Shown one piece after another: positions 1 to 8,183 of a stretch of 64,000 nucleotides of DNA. The position numbers and the translations under genes were made by a program. The notes below the pieces were generated by a model. The model did not search any database. It saw only the letters and a program-made list of their open reading frames with translations, and was not told where the DNA came from. How positions within the stretch are numbered: the stretch's first letter is position 1; each line of letters starts with the position of its first letter. This DNA is from Proteobacteria bacterium SG_bin4 (lineage in GTDB: Bacteria > Pseudomonadota > Gammaproteobacteria > Burkholderiales > Nitrosomonadaceae): NCBI GenBank assembly GCA_002083395.1, contig LWDH01000047.1:42139-106138 (forward strand), written 5' to 3'.

Positions 1-1242
1 CAGAGCTGGATTGACATCCGCAAAATCGGCAGCATCCAGCTTCAACTGCGCGGCTTTATGAGACGCCCAGTTATGCAAAAAAACATCGGCATTCTTTGCC
101 AATTCCATGATTTCAGCATGTCCGGAAGCGGATTGGATATCAATTTCCCGGATGGATTTAAGCCGGTTAAGCGCATCGAATCTCACCGAGCATCCGTCCG
201 CGAGCGGCGGCATGCCGCGTAATGGATCGCCGCCCGGCGGTTCGATGCGAATCACTTCGGCTCCAAGCAACGCCAGCAAATGTCCGGCCAACGGACCTTG
301 AATGCGCCGGCAAGATTCAATCACTGTCATCCCGCTCAAAGGTAATTCATGGTGAGCCTTGGTGTGGCGCATCGCCGTTGCAGCAGTTGTCAAATCAAAT
401 GCCCAAGGGCCATTCAGCCATTCGCATTTAAGCTGCTCATCGGTGATTCTGTCATCCAGTGTTTGAACCGGGCAAATCGAAAGCCCCGTTTGCGAACATA
501 ATTCAGCAATGTCCGCATAAACCACCTGTGTGAGCGCATGCGTTAATTCATCGGGCAACGGTGCGATCGCTTTGGCGTAACGCAATAAAAAGGCAGTCCA
601 GCCTTTACCGGCCAATGTGGCATTGATACCCAGTCGAGTCCAGAACTTCAGCCACGGTTCCGCATTCAAGGTTTCCAGCTCAAAAACCACACCATCCGAA
701 GAAACAAAAGGTGGCGCAGGAACCTGCTTCCTATCAACACCCGGTAAGTTCTCACCGGCTGTCCCAACCGTCGCGTCCGCTAAATATTGAGAAGTGCTCA
801 GTAACGCCGCTGACGCCATGGAAATCTGCGCGCCGGTAAACGAAAGACCGCGCAATTGCCCAATTGCAGCGGCAACCGCACCTTGCAATGCTAATGCTGC
901 CGTCATGGTTGAAACATAATTAAGACCTAGGGATTGTATTTTTCCGGATGCCCGGCCATGAACCGACATCAGTCCGCATGCAGCTTGCAAGATATTTTCA
1001 CTCGCCACGTTGTTCGATTTGCGCATTTGATCCCACGCTGTCACTTCGCAAGTAACGGGGGCCGTAACCGGTGTCTCCAAGACGAATGAGAAACCCGCTT
1101 CATCAATACGGTCCCGTGCATGTTCGATTCTCATGCCTAGTGCGCTGGTCTGATAAAACAGCGAAAAAATCGATGCCGAGAAGTTTGAAGCAGAATTCTG
1201 CCACGGCGCGGTGATCACGCAATTTTGAAGCGGAGTATTCAC
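1..1242 (-). CDS. CoA-transferase family III (CaiB/BaiF) protein, partial at window edge
   Basis: An open frame runs without a stop from a GTG at 1242 off the left edge of the window, giving about 413 residues of an incomplete protein. Its second half contains family III CoA-transferase hallmarks: a segment reading MTVIESCRRIQGPLAGHLL followed by LLGAEVIRIEPPGGDPLR, the usual N-terminal fold signature of CaiB/BaiF enzymes, here preceded by a long extra N-terminal part that also resembles the family. A tandem or circularly extended enzyme is therefore possible. Such enzymes move CoA between carboxylic acids; the substrate cannot be told. It lies 41 bp after the MoaD-like gene on the same strand, so it may be the last gene of the sulfur-carrier operon. 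The start is uncertain: no clear ribosome site precedes the GTG, and no other start is near in this frame. Confidence 0.8.
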   Translation of the reverse strand, partial: MNTPLQNCVITAPWQNSASNFSASIFSLFYQTSALGMRIEHARDRIDEAGFSFVLETPVTAPVTCEVTAWDQMRKSNNVASENILQAACGLMSVHGRASGKIQSLGLNYVSTMTAALALQGAVAAAIGQLRGLSFTGAQISMASAALLSTSQYLADATVGTAGENLPGVDRKQVPAPPFVSSDGVVFELETLNAEPWLKFWTRLGINATLAGKGWTAFLLRYAKAIAPLPDELTHALTQVVYADIAELCSQTGLSICPVQTLDDRITDEQLKCEWLNGPWAFDLTTAATAMRHTKAHHELPLSGMTVIESCRRIQGPLAGHLLALLGAEVIRIEPPGGDPLRGMPPLADGCSVRFDALNRLKSIREIDIQSASGHAEIMELAKNADVFLHNWASHKAAQLKLDAADFADVNPAL

Positions 1243-1283
1243 GGCTTGGATGTAAGCGTATTCATTAATAAAACAATACCCGA

Positions 1284-1556
1284 TTAACCACCTGCCACCG
1301 CAGGCAGAATGGTTACTACATCGCCTTCTTGCAAAGGCGTGGCAAGTCCTTCCTGGAATCGGATATCGTTATCATTGACATAGATGTTGATGAAGCGATG
1401 CGCACTCCCCTCCGACACCAGTTTCGCCTTAATGCCCGGATATTGCTGCTCCATCCGGTCGATCACTTCTGAAACCTTGATGCCATCAATATCAATATGC
1501 TTTTGCTGATTAGTCAGCGGTCTTAATATGGTCGGGATGATGACTTTGATCGACAT
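1284..1556 (-). CDS. MoaD/ThiS-family sulfur carrier protein
   Basis: This is a 90-residue ubiquitin-like protein that ends in Gly-Gly (LPAVAGG), the tail that an E1-like enzyme adenylates and converts to a thiocarboxylate. The length and the segment DVVTILPAVAGG fit the MoaD/CysO branch. The protein has no extension after the Gly-Gly, so it needs no processing before activation. It lies downstream of a JAMM peptidase gene and a MoeZ-like activating enzyme on the same strand, so the three probably work together. The carrier could feed sulfur to molybdopterin, cysteine or another thio-compound. The JAMM neighbour makes a CysO-like role more likely than a plain MoaD role, but this is inferred from context. 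Confidence 0.9.
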   Translation of the reverse strand: MSIKVIIPTILRPLTNQQKHIDIDGIKVSEVIDRMEQQYPGIKAKLVSEGSAHRFINIYVNDNDIRFQEGLATPLQEGDVVTILPAVAGG

Positions 1557-1640
1557 CTCTACTCCTGTTAAAGAAATTTACGTAACTAAACTTAAATTAA
1601 CGACGAATACTTAATCGCAAGTGGCATCACAATGAAAAAA

Positions 1641-1702
1641 CCAGATTTCCTTGATTCTTTGCACCAGCGATGCGCTTTTGCATCGAATTCAAAGAAATCT
1701 GA
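1641..1702. other. Bulged hairpin in the gap between the JAMM and MoaD-like genes
   Basis: The 230-bp gap between the two genes holds an imperfect hairpin. The inner stem is CGATGC/GCATCG (1668-1673 and 1680-1685) around a GCTTTT loop, and the outer arms read AGATTTC..CTTTG on one side and CAAAGAAATCT on the other. It could act as a processing site or attenuator within the operon transcript. No known RNA family is recognised, and nothing else is seen in this gap. Confidence 0.3.
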
Positions 1703-1786
1703 AGGGAGGGACATAAAACACTAGGATCATTTATTTCAGCGACACCCCAAACATTTCGCCAGAACCTTTTGAAACCGATTACTTGT

Positions 1787-2230
1787 TCACGCAACCATTT
1801 GCAGTTCCAGTTCCGGTTGATATTGATGAACGACCCGAATCCGTTCCTCGATCACCATTTGATCAATGATGCGAAAACTGCGGACATCTTCTTGATTGAG
1901 AGACGCCGTTGGAATAATCACATAATGCGCCTGCGGTTCGGTTGCAAGTTCCACATCGGCGCGGCTCGGATAAGCTTGGCTGCTGGTATGAGAGTGATAG
2001 ATGACGACCGGCTCCTCGCCACGAGCTTCCATCTCTTTCCAGACCAGCAATTGCTGCTGCGGATCGAATCTGAAAAAGTGTTCCGATTGTGCGATATTCT
2101 TCATTGGAATCAGGCGCAATGGCAGATTGTATCCTGCTGGCCCTGCAATCACACCGCAGGTTTCAATCGGATGGTCATTCATCGCTTGCGAGATCATGGC
2201 TTCCACCAGCTTGTGATGTATCGTCAACAT
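1787..2230 (-). CDS. JAMM/MPN+ metallopeptidase (Mec/Mov34 family)
   Basis: This 147-residue protein carries a complete JAMM zinc-peptidase motif: Glu23, then His79-Ser-His81, Ser89 and Asp92, matching E...HxHx7Sx2D. In mycobacteria a similar small JAMM enzyme (Mec+) releases cysteine from the sulfur carrier CysO, and in pseudomonads QbsD trims a carrier tail. Here the carrier gene encoded next already ends in Gly-Gly, so release of an amino-acid adduct is the more likely reaction. The gene sits between a MoeZ-like E1 gene (103 bp upstream) and the carrier gene (230 bp downstream), all on one strand. The substrate is inferred from neighbours only. Confidence 0.9.
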   Translation of the reverse strand: MLTIHHKLVEAMISQAMNDHPIETCGVIAGPAGYNLPLRLIPMKNIAQSEHFFRFDPQQQLLVWKEMEARGEEPVVIYHSHTSSQAYPSRADVELATEPQAHYVIIPTASLNQEDVRSFRIIDQMVIEERIRVVHQYQPELELQMVA

Positions 2231-2333
2231 AATTGCTAGTCTCCTAATATAAAAAAACCAATTAATTGGTGAAAACAGGCCTTTCCTACTACTGTGTACT
2301 GTGACTACCGGATGTATTGACTGCTGTACTCTT

Positions 2334-3518
2334 TCAGTACGTCGGCAACGACTGATCGACGTCTTTGATCCATGCCAGGATGCCGCCTTCCAGGCTTTTT
2401 ACGTTGTTAAATCCATATTTCTGCATTTCGAGCAGTACATCGCGGGAACGCATCCCCATTTTGCAATGCAACACGATAAAGTCTTCTTTATTCAAAGAGG
2501 ACAGCACTTCTTCGGACATCATCCGATTCTTGGGAATATGTTTGGCGCCATCAATATGTACGATATTCCACTCCTCGATACCGCGAACATCGATGAGTTG
2601 CACATTGCTTCCTTGATCTTTGATTGCCTTCAGCTCTCTTGCACTGATTACTGGAATCGACGCGTTATGATCCGGCGCTATGCGGTTCATACCGCAAAAT
2701 CTCTGGTAATCGATCAATTGCGTGACTGCAGTTCTTGTAGGCGCTTGCCGGAGTTGAATGAACCGGTAACTCATATCCAGTGCATCATATACGGCTAACC
2801 GCCCTAGCATGGTTTCACCGATACCGGCGATCAATTTGATCGCTTCTGTCGCCATCATCGAACCGATTGCAGCGCACAAAACTCCCAGTACGCCGCCTTC
2901 CGCACAAGAGGGAGCCATTTCCGCTGGCGGCGGTTCCGGGTAAAGGTCGCGGTAATTCAAACCAACACCGCCCGGTGCGTTTTCCCAGAATACCGAAACT
3001 TGCCCCTCAAAACGAAAAATGGATCCCCATACATAAGGTTTTCCCGCCAACACGCAGGCATCGTTCACCAAATAACGCGTGGCAAAATTATCGGTGCCAT
3101 CAATAATCAAGTCATATCCTGCGATAATCTCTATCGCATTCGCTGCTTCCAGCCGCTCGCGATGCAGTTGCACCGTTACATAGGGATTGATTTCTCTAAT
3201 AGCATCCCGGGCGCTTTCGGACTTCAACCGTCCGATATCCGATTGGCCATGAATGATTTGTCTTTGCAAATTTGATTCATCGACAACGTCAAAATCGATG
3301 ATGCCGAGCATTCCAACGCCAGCAGCGGCAAGATACATCAGCACTGGGGATCCTAATCCACCGGCGCCTATCACTAAAACTTTGCTGCTCTTCAACCGCC
3401 TCTGTCCTTCTACTCCCACTTCAGGAATCAAAATATGGCGGCTGTAGCGCGAAACCTCTTGTTTACTGAGTTCTTCGACAGGATTCACTAAGGGTGGTAG
3501 CTGCATGGGACTCTCCAT
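2334..3518 (-). CDS. moeZ: MoeZ/MoeB-type E1-like adenylyltransferase with C-terminal rhodanese domain
   Basis: This 394-residue protein has an N-terminal ThiF/MoeB domain with the nucleotide loop GAGGLG (51-56), the stretch DGTDNFATRYL and the cysteine region PSCAEGGVLG (Cys205). A C-terminal rhodanese domain carries the persulfide loop CKMGMR at Cys352. The sequence around Cys205 and the segment DYQRFCG closely resemble mycobacterial MoeZ, which both adenylates and sulfurates MoaD- and CysO-like carriers. It lacks the paired CxxC zinc motifs of E. coli MoeB. As first gene of the minus-strand operon it probably activates the carrier encoded at 1284-1556. Its promoter should lie in the gap that holds the double palindrome. 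Confidence 0.92.
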   Translation of the reverse strand: MESPMQLPPLVNPVEELSKQEVSRYSRHILIPEVGVEGQRRLKSSKVLVIGAGGLGSPVLMYLAAAGVGMLGIIDFDVVDESNLQRQIIHGQSDIGRLKSESARDAIREINPYVTVQLHRERLEAANAIEIIAGYDLIIDGTDNFATRYLVNDACVLAGKPYVWGSIFRFEGQVSVFWENAPGGVGLNYRDLYPEPPPAEMAPSCAEGGVLGVLCAAIGSMMATEAIKLIAGIGETMLGRLAVYDALDMSYRFIQLRQAPTRTAVTQLIDYQRFCGMNRIAPDHNASIPVISARELKAIKDQGSNVQLIDVRGIEEWNIVHIDGAKHIPKNRMMSEEVLSSLNKEDFIVLHCKMGMRSRDVLLEMQKYGFNNVKSLEGGILAWIKDVDQSLPTY

Positions 3519-3677
3519 TCAAAAATTTGCTTTGCGCCGTTTCTCGCTTGAGTTAACCGGCTGAACGCGCTGCAGACAAGTCGATGCTTACGTTTATTTC
3601 CACCTGATTGTTCTGCAGCGAAATTACCCTGGCGCGTTTTTGCGAAATTTAATGGAAACACCCATTGTTGGGAATGT

Positions 3678-3703
3678 GACAAATTGTCGCGCGACAATTT
3701 GTC
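3678..3703. promoter_or_regulatory. Perfect 26-bp palindrome made of two GACAA-W-TTGTC half-sites
   Basis: Two 11-bp palindromes, GACAAATTGTC (3678-3688) and GACAATTTGTC (3693-3703), are joined by GCGC so that the whole 26 bp is a perfect inverted repeat. The centres of the half-sites are 15 bp apart. The site lies between the divergent starts of the moeZ-like operon and the cytochrome/porin operon, which is where an operator would sit. The regulator is not known, and no regulator gene is adjacent. A role as a dimer-of-dimers repressor or activator site is inferred. Confidence 0.6.
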
Positions 3704-3941
3704 GCATCAACAATTTAAAGCTTTCAAGGTACGATTTAAAAAGGCAAGTTAACGCAGAGCGGACTCAAGATATTTTCAACTATTTAATTTCTGGCCCCGC
3801 CGCTTACCGCGGCCGCATTTATTATCCAACTATCTGATATTAATTAATCATTCAATGTATTCGCTGTATTTTGAAGGATTGAAGCAACCGATCAAGCCAT
3901 CGCCCAACCGAAATCTCCTATTCGGACAAATACCCGGCGTC

Positions 3942-4907
3942 ATGTCACTCTTCGTAAGAAATCATCAGCTCCCAGCAACATTCTCTTTGTTTCGCATCGC
4001 CGTGATTTTTCTGTCCGCAAGCATTGCATTCTGTTCGTCTCATGCGCTGGCATTCGACGCTGAAGACGATGAACCGGCGGAAGCTCTATTCCTACGCGGC
4101 GACCAAACCTGTACCGGTTGTCACGACGAAGGCGGGGAATCCATACTTGCGATTGGCCAAACGACGCATGGAACGAATGCCGATCAACTCGCGCCAACTT
4201 GTATCAGCTGTCATGGCAGAAGCCGATCTCACATCAACAATCCTGACAAGACACCAATGCCGGCACGTACGTTCGCCAGGAATTCGCGCAATACCATAGA
4301 AGACAGGAACCGTACCTGTCTCGACTGTCATCAAGGCGGACAGCGAATGCATTGGGCCGGCAGTACGCATGCAAATCGCGATGTTGCTTGTACCGCTTGC
4401 CATCAAATTCACGCAGCCCGGGATAAAGTGCGCGATAGAAATTTTCAGGCAGAAGTCTGTTTTTCCTGTCATAAAGAACAGCGGACACAAATCAACCGGC
4501 CTTCCCGCCATCCCATTCGCGAAGGTAAGGTGATTTGTTCGGATTGTCATAATCCGCATGGTTCCGCTGGCCCCAGCAAAATGCTTCGGGACAGCGTGAA
4601 TGACACCTGTTATGTCTGTCATATGGAAAAACGCGGCCCTTTTGTCCGTAATCATCCGCCGGTTCAGGAGAATTGCGCGCTTTGCCATAACGCGCATGGA
4701 ACCACGGCACCCAATTTGCTGCGAGTACGCTCCCCCTTTCTTTGTCAGGAGTGTCATGAACCGAACACCCATCATGGCAGCCCCGGCACAATCGACGGCG
4801 CCTATCGAAGGAACCTTCTAGCCAGAGGGTGTTTGAATTGCCATACCCAAATCCATGGCAGCAATAATCCTGAAAATATTCGTCTCGAAGATTTATTGCA
4901 ACGATGA
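3942..4907 (+). CDS. Periplasmic decaheme c-type cytochrome, DmsE/MtrA family
   Basis: The protein carries ten CxxCH haem-binding motifs (CTGCH, CISCH, CLDCH, CTACH, CFSCH, CSDCH, CYVCH, CALCH, CQECH, CLNCH), the exact count of the MtrA/DmsE/PioA/MtoA decaheme family. A signal peptide ends near SSHALA-F. An ATG at 3855 in the same frame would add 29 residues ahead of the signal peptide; the ATG at 3942 gives a normal Sec signal and is preferred, though neither has a strong ribosome site. The gene overlaps the barrel gene by 4 bp. Together they should form a conduit passing electrons through the outer membrane, as in iron oxidisers or metal reducers. The direction of flow is unknown. Confidence 0.93.
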   Translation: MSLFVRNHQLPATFSLFRIAVIFLSASIAFCSSHALAFDAEDDEPAEALFLRGDQTCTGCHDEGGESILAIGQTTHGTNADQLAPTCISCHGRSRSHINNPDKTPMPARTFARNSRNTIEDRNRTCLDCHQGGQRMHWAGSTHANRDVACTACHQIHAARDKVRDRNFQAEVCFSCHKEQRTQINRPSRHPIREGKVICSDCHNPHGSAGPSKMLRDSVNDTCYVCHMEKRGPFVRNHPPVQENCALCHNAHGTTAPNLLRVRSPFLCQECHEPNTHHGSPGTIDGAYRRNLLARGCLNCHTQIHGSNNPENIRLEDLLQR

Positions 4908-7015
4908 TGCCCCAGTCAAAAATCACCCGGAAAACCGGAAAAATCATTTTCCCGTTGATCGCTGCAATTTTTTTGCTGTTTTTGATTACACCTGCAGCAG
5001 CCAAGCATGATGAACTTAGGCGATTGACGCAACCGCACAGCGCGGTCAATTTTGGCAACGGTTTTCTCGCGAATGATAACGCCCGTTTTGGTCAATATAA
5101 TGGCCTTAGAGACGATGGACCTTATGCCATTTTTAATGTAGAAATAAAAAAACGCGATGAACATACCGGCACCTGGCTGAATTTAACCGGACGCAATTTG
5201 GGACTCAGTAATCGCGACATCCGTTTCGAGCATATCAAACAGCGGCATTGGGCTTATTTTATCGATTTCAGCCAAACCCCCCGATACGAACCGTTCACAA
5301 TCGTAACCGCAATCACCGGAATTGGTAGCACGCAACTACAGGTTCCGGTTTCTCCCGCAGCCGGTGAAGCCACACAACTTAAAACCGAGCGGCAAGCCCT
5401 CTCCTTTGGAATGAGCCGGCATCTGCCCGGCAATTTTGCATTGGAATTTCATTTCCGTAATGAAGAGAAAGACGGCTCGAGGATTTTCGGACGCGGTAAC
5501 CGCCTGGGGCCGCCATTACCCGGCGTAGTCGGCAGTTATGAGTTTCTACCGGAGCCGATCAACTATACTACCCGGCAATTTGGCGGCAACCTCAATTATA
5601 ACGGTAAGCAATTACAGCTTTCCGGCGGCTATTATGGAACAATTTTCATTAATAGAAACAATGCATTGTATACCCACGGCGGAAGTACTCAAGGTGGCAT
5701 CTATGCACCCAGCTTATTCACACCGATTGCGTTGCCGCCGGATAATCAATCCCACCAGGTATTTCTATCGGGCAGTTATATTTTTACCCCGGCTACTAAT
5801 GGTCATTTTAAAACGGCCTATACCCGTGCAACTCAAACAGATAGCTTCTTTCCCACCCAATACCTGGCGCCAGGCATTGGAAACAACCTGGGGGGCCGGA
5901 TTGATACCGTATTGGTGCAAGCCGGCATCACCAGCCGCCCGCTGACGAAACTGTCAGTAATGGGAAATATCCGGTTCGAAGACCGGGACGATAATACTCC
6001 GGTACTGCTTTACAATCCGCTGGCTTTACAGCCGGATCTGAACGGCAATCGCTGGAGCGGATTCAATCAACCGCGCTCATTTAGCACGCTGACAGGAAAA
6101 CTTGAAGCCAGTTACGCATTACCCATGAATTTCCGGTTAATTGGCGGGATCGACTACGAACTTTGGCATCGCCGCTGGCAGCCAGCCTTTGTCGGCCACC
6201 GTGCCAGAACGGATGAAATCTCTTACAGAGCGGAACTACGCCGTACACTCTCGGATACTCTGACAGGATCGATTTCATATATTCATAGCGATCGTTCCGG
6301 TTCGCCTTTCATTTCAACAAAAACTGCAACCGGAGAACCATTCTTCAATACGATCGCTCCGCTTAATCTCTCGGATCGGAAGCGCGATATGATTCGTCTG
6401 GCGTTATACTGGGAGCCTCTTGAACTGCTATCACTGCAAGCAATCGTTCACGAATCGTTCGATGATTATGACCACCGCAGCGGCTCGAATCTGGGATTGC
6501 GGAACGGCTCCGCCAGAAACTATTCACTCGATGCGGCCTACACCATCTCGGAGAATTTGCAAGCGATCGCATGGTTTTCACGCAACGAAACCTATATTGA
6601 TCAGGCCTCGAGAAATTCGATCCCTGGCAACCCTATACGCGAAATCTGGTCTGTCGACCTTCAAAATATCGGCACCTCATTCGGGCTCGATATCAATGGA
6701 AAGCTGAATGACAAAATTGAAATCGGAGCAAGCGCATCCCACGCCATCATCATTGATAAATTTAAGCAGGCAACAAGCACACCGTCCATTTATTCTGTAC
6801 CGGATATCTCATCCGAACTGAGCAACATGCGGTTATTCGCACGATATGCGGTACAGAAAAACTTTTTCCTGCATTTGGATTATATTCTTAACCGCTTTAA
6901 AACCAACGAGTGGACCTGGAATCACTGGACTTATAGCGATGGTATGCAATTAATGCAAGACGCCAATCAGTTAGTAAATTTTGTTGCACTTTCGGCGCAT
7001 TACCATTGGCAATAG
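4904..7015 (+). CDS. MtrB/PioB-family outer-membrane beta-barrel, partner of the decaheme cytochrome
   Basis: This 703-residue protein has a signal peptide (cleavage near PAAAKHDE) followed by alternating amphipathic strands, aromatic girdles and Gly/Asn-rich loops typical of a large porin. It ends in YHWQ. Its ATG overlaps the stop of the decaheme cytochrome gene (ATGATG), a coupling known for mtrA-mtrB and pioA-pioB. In that family the barrel sheathes the cytochrome across the outer membrane. The protein contains no cysteine at all, so the N-terminal CxxC of Shewanella MtrB is missing. No outer-surface cytochrome (MtrC/OmcA) or DMSO reductase gene lies nearby, which favours a two-component PioAB/MtoAB-like conduit. 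Confidence 0.88.
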   Translation: MMPQSKITRKTGKIIFPLIAAIFLLFLITPAAAKHDELRRLTQPHSAVNFGNGFLANDNARFGQYNGLRDDGPYAIFNVEIKKRDEHTGTWLNLTGRNLGLSNRDIRFEHIKQRHWAYFIDFSQTPRYEPFTIVTAITGIGSTQLQVPVSPAAGEATQLKTERQALSFGMSRHLPGNFALEFHFRNEEKDGSRIFGRGNRLGPPLPGVVGSYEFLPEPINYTTRQFGGNLNYNGKQLQLSGGYYGTIFINRNNALYTHGGSTQGGIYAPSLFTPIALPPDNQSHQVFLSGSYIFTPATNGHFKTAYTRATQTDSFFPTQYLAPGIGNNLGGRIDTVLVQAGITSRPLTKLSVMGNIRFEDRDDNTPVLLYNPLALQPDLNGNRWSGFNQPRSFSTLTGKLEASYALPMNFRLIGGIDYELWHRRWQPAFVGHRARTDEISYRAELRRTLSDTLTGSISYIHSDRSGSPFISTKTATGEPFFNTIAPLNLSDRKRDMIRLALYWEPLELLSLQAIVHESFDDYDHRSGSNLGLRNGSARNYSLDAAYTISENLQAIAWFSRNETYIDQASRNSIPGNPIREIWSVDLQNIGTSFGLDINGKLNDKIEIGASASHAIIIDKFKQATSTPSIYSVPDISSELSNMRLFARYAVQKNFFLHLDYILNRFKTNEWTWNHWTYSDGMQLMQDANQLVNFVALSAHYHWQ

Positions 7016-7086
7016 TAAATCTCTATCTTTTAATGCGGCGGTAACAATATCCGGATCCTTCTGTAGTTTCCGATTGTTCGGAAAAA

Positions 7087-7980
7087 CTAGGAAGCCTTGA
7101 TGAAATCCCGGACTATTCTAATTTGATGATCGTCCATCAGCATCGGCGAATGACCGATACCCGGTAGTTCCACGATTTGCGCTTTGGGTCCTCGGATCTG
7201 CATTTGGGCAGCCGTCTGCACCGACAGCACGTCCGATTCAACACCCCGTAAAACCAATGCCGGTACTGTCAACTGGTCCCACTGCTGCCACAGATCAATA
7301 TCGGTGATTTCATGCGCCTTAAAACTGTAAGCAATTTTCGGGTCATAACGAAAACCATACGTCCCATCCGCATACTCACGGGCGCTATGAACCGCCATAT
7401 GCGTCCATTGTTCTTCCGTTAATGGGCCAAACGTCACCGAAATCGCTTTCATGTACGCTTTAAATGCTGCAAAATTCTCAAAGCGCGGATCTTTACCGAC
7501 ATAATCAGCAATTCGCTTCAAGGCCGCGGCAGGAATCAGCGGCCCGATATCGCTCATAACCAATTTGTTGAGTGCCACGGGAAGATTGGGTTGTATCGCC
7601 AGAATCATTCCAATCAATCCTCCCATCGACGTTCCAATCCAGTTGAGGGTGATTTTTTGCGCATACTGCGATTGAATATGCGCCACCAGCGCGAGCGCAT
7701 CCGACAAGTATAAAGGGTAAAAATCGTAATCCTGCGCATGCTCCAGCCAATCGCTTTGGCCGCGCCCGACGACATCCACGCTAATGACTCTAAATTCCGC
7801 TTGCAGGGTCTGCGCAAGAAAATCAAAATCCCGGCAATTCCGGGTCAAGCCATGCACACACACGATTACGTTTGGATTACTGGGATTGCCCCAGTCAGTA
7901 TAAGCAATCTGATGCGGTTTGCGCTGCTCGCCACTGGCTGAAAGTGTCGGAACTAATAACCGCTTGATTGTTATATCCAT
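7087..7980 (-). CDS. Alpha/beta-hydrolase fold protein
   Basis: This is a protein of about 297 residues with an alpha/beta-hydrolase core: the oxyanion region VCVHGLTRNCRDF, the nucleophile elbow GTSMGG, a late acid around the segment LVLRGVESDVLS, and the catalytic histidine in GIGHSP near the end. The substrate cannot be inferred; esterases, lactonases and C-C hydrolases share this plan. An upstream ATG at 8010 would add ten residues, but the ATG at 7980 (MDITIKRL) fits the family better. The gene converges on the barrel gene and stands alone. A short hairpin (7067-7084) lies between the two. Confidence 0.82.
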   Translation of the reverse strand: MDITIKRLLVPTLSASGEQRKPHQIAYTDWGNPSNPNVIVCVHGLTRNCRDFDFLAQTLQAEFRVISVDVVGRGQSDWLEHAQDYDFYPLYLSDALALVAHIQSQYAQKITLNWIGTSMGGLIGMILAIQPNLPVALNKLVMSDIGPLIPAAALKRIADYVGKDPRFENFAAFKAYMKAISVTFGPLTEEQWTHMAVHSAREYADGTYGFRYDPKIAYSFKAHEITDIDLWQQWDQLTVPALVLRGVESDVLSVQTAAQMQIRGPKAQIVELPGIGHSPMLMDDHQIRIVRDFIKAS

Positions 7981-8183
7981 GACATTTATTCCGTTATTAA
8001 TCGTGTACATTCACCGTATTTCTTATGTAACGTGCTACGATAAAACACAGCAGGGTATTATATTCATCTCATTCTTGATTTTTCGCTTCTTCGATAGCAC
8101 GCAAAAATTTTTATACCTATAATTCCACTATCTGTTAGCTTCGGTACGATTCCTCAGTTTTATTTCATACCCCCATACGAAAA

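Noticed and set aside
7067..7084. Hairpin TTTCCGA/TCGGAAA between the barrel and hydrolase genes
   Set aside because: Short stem and no T-run on either strand, so not listed as a terminator.
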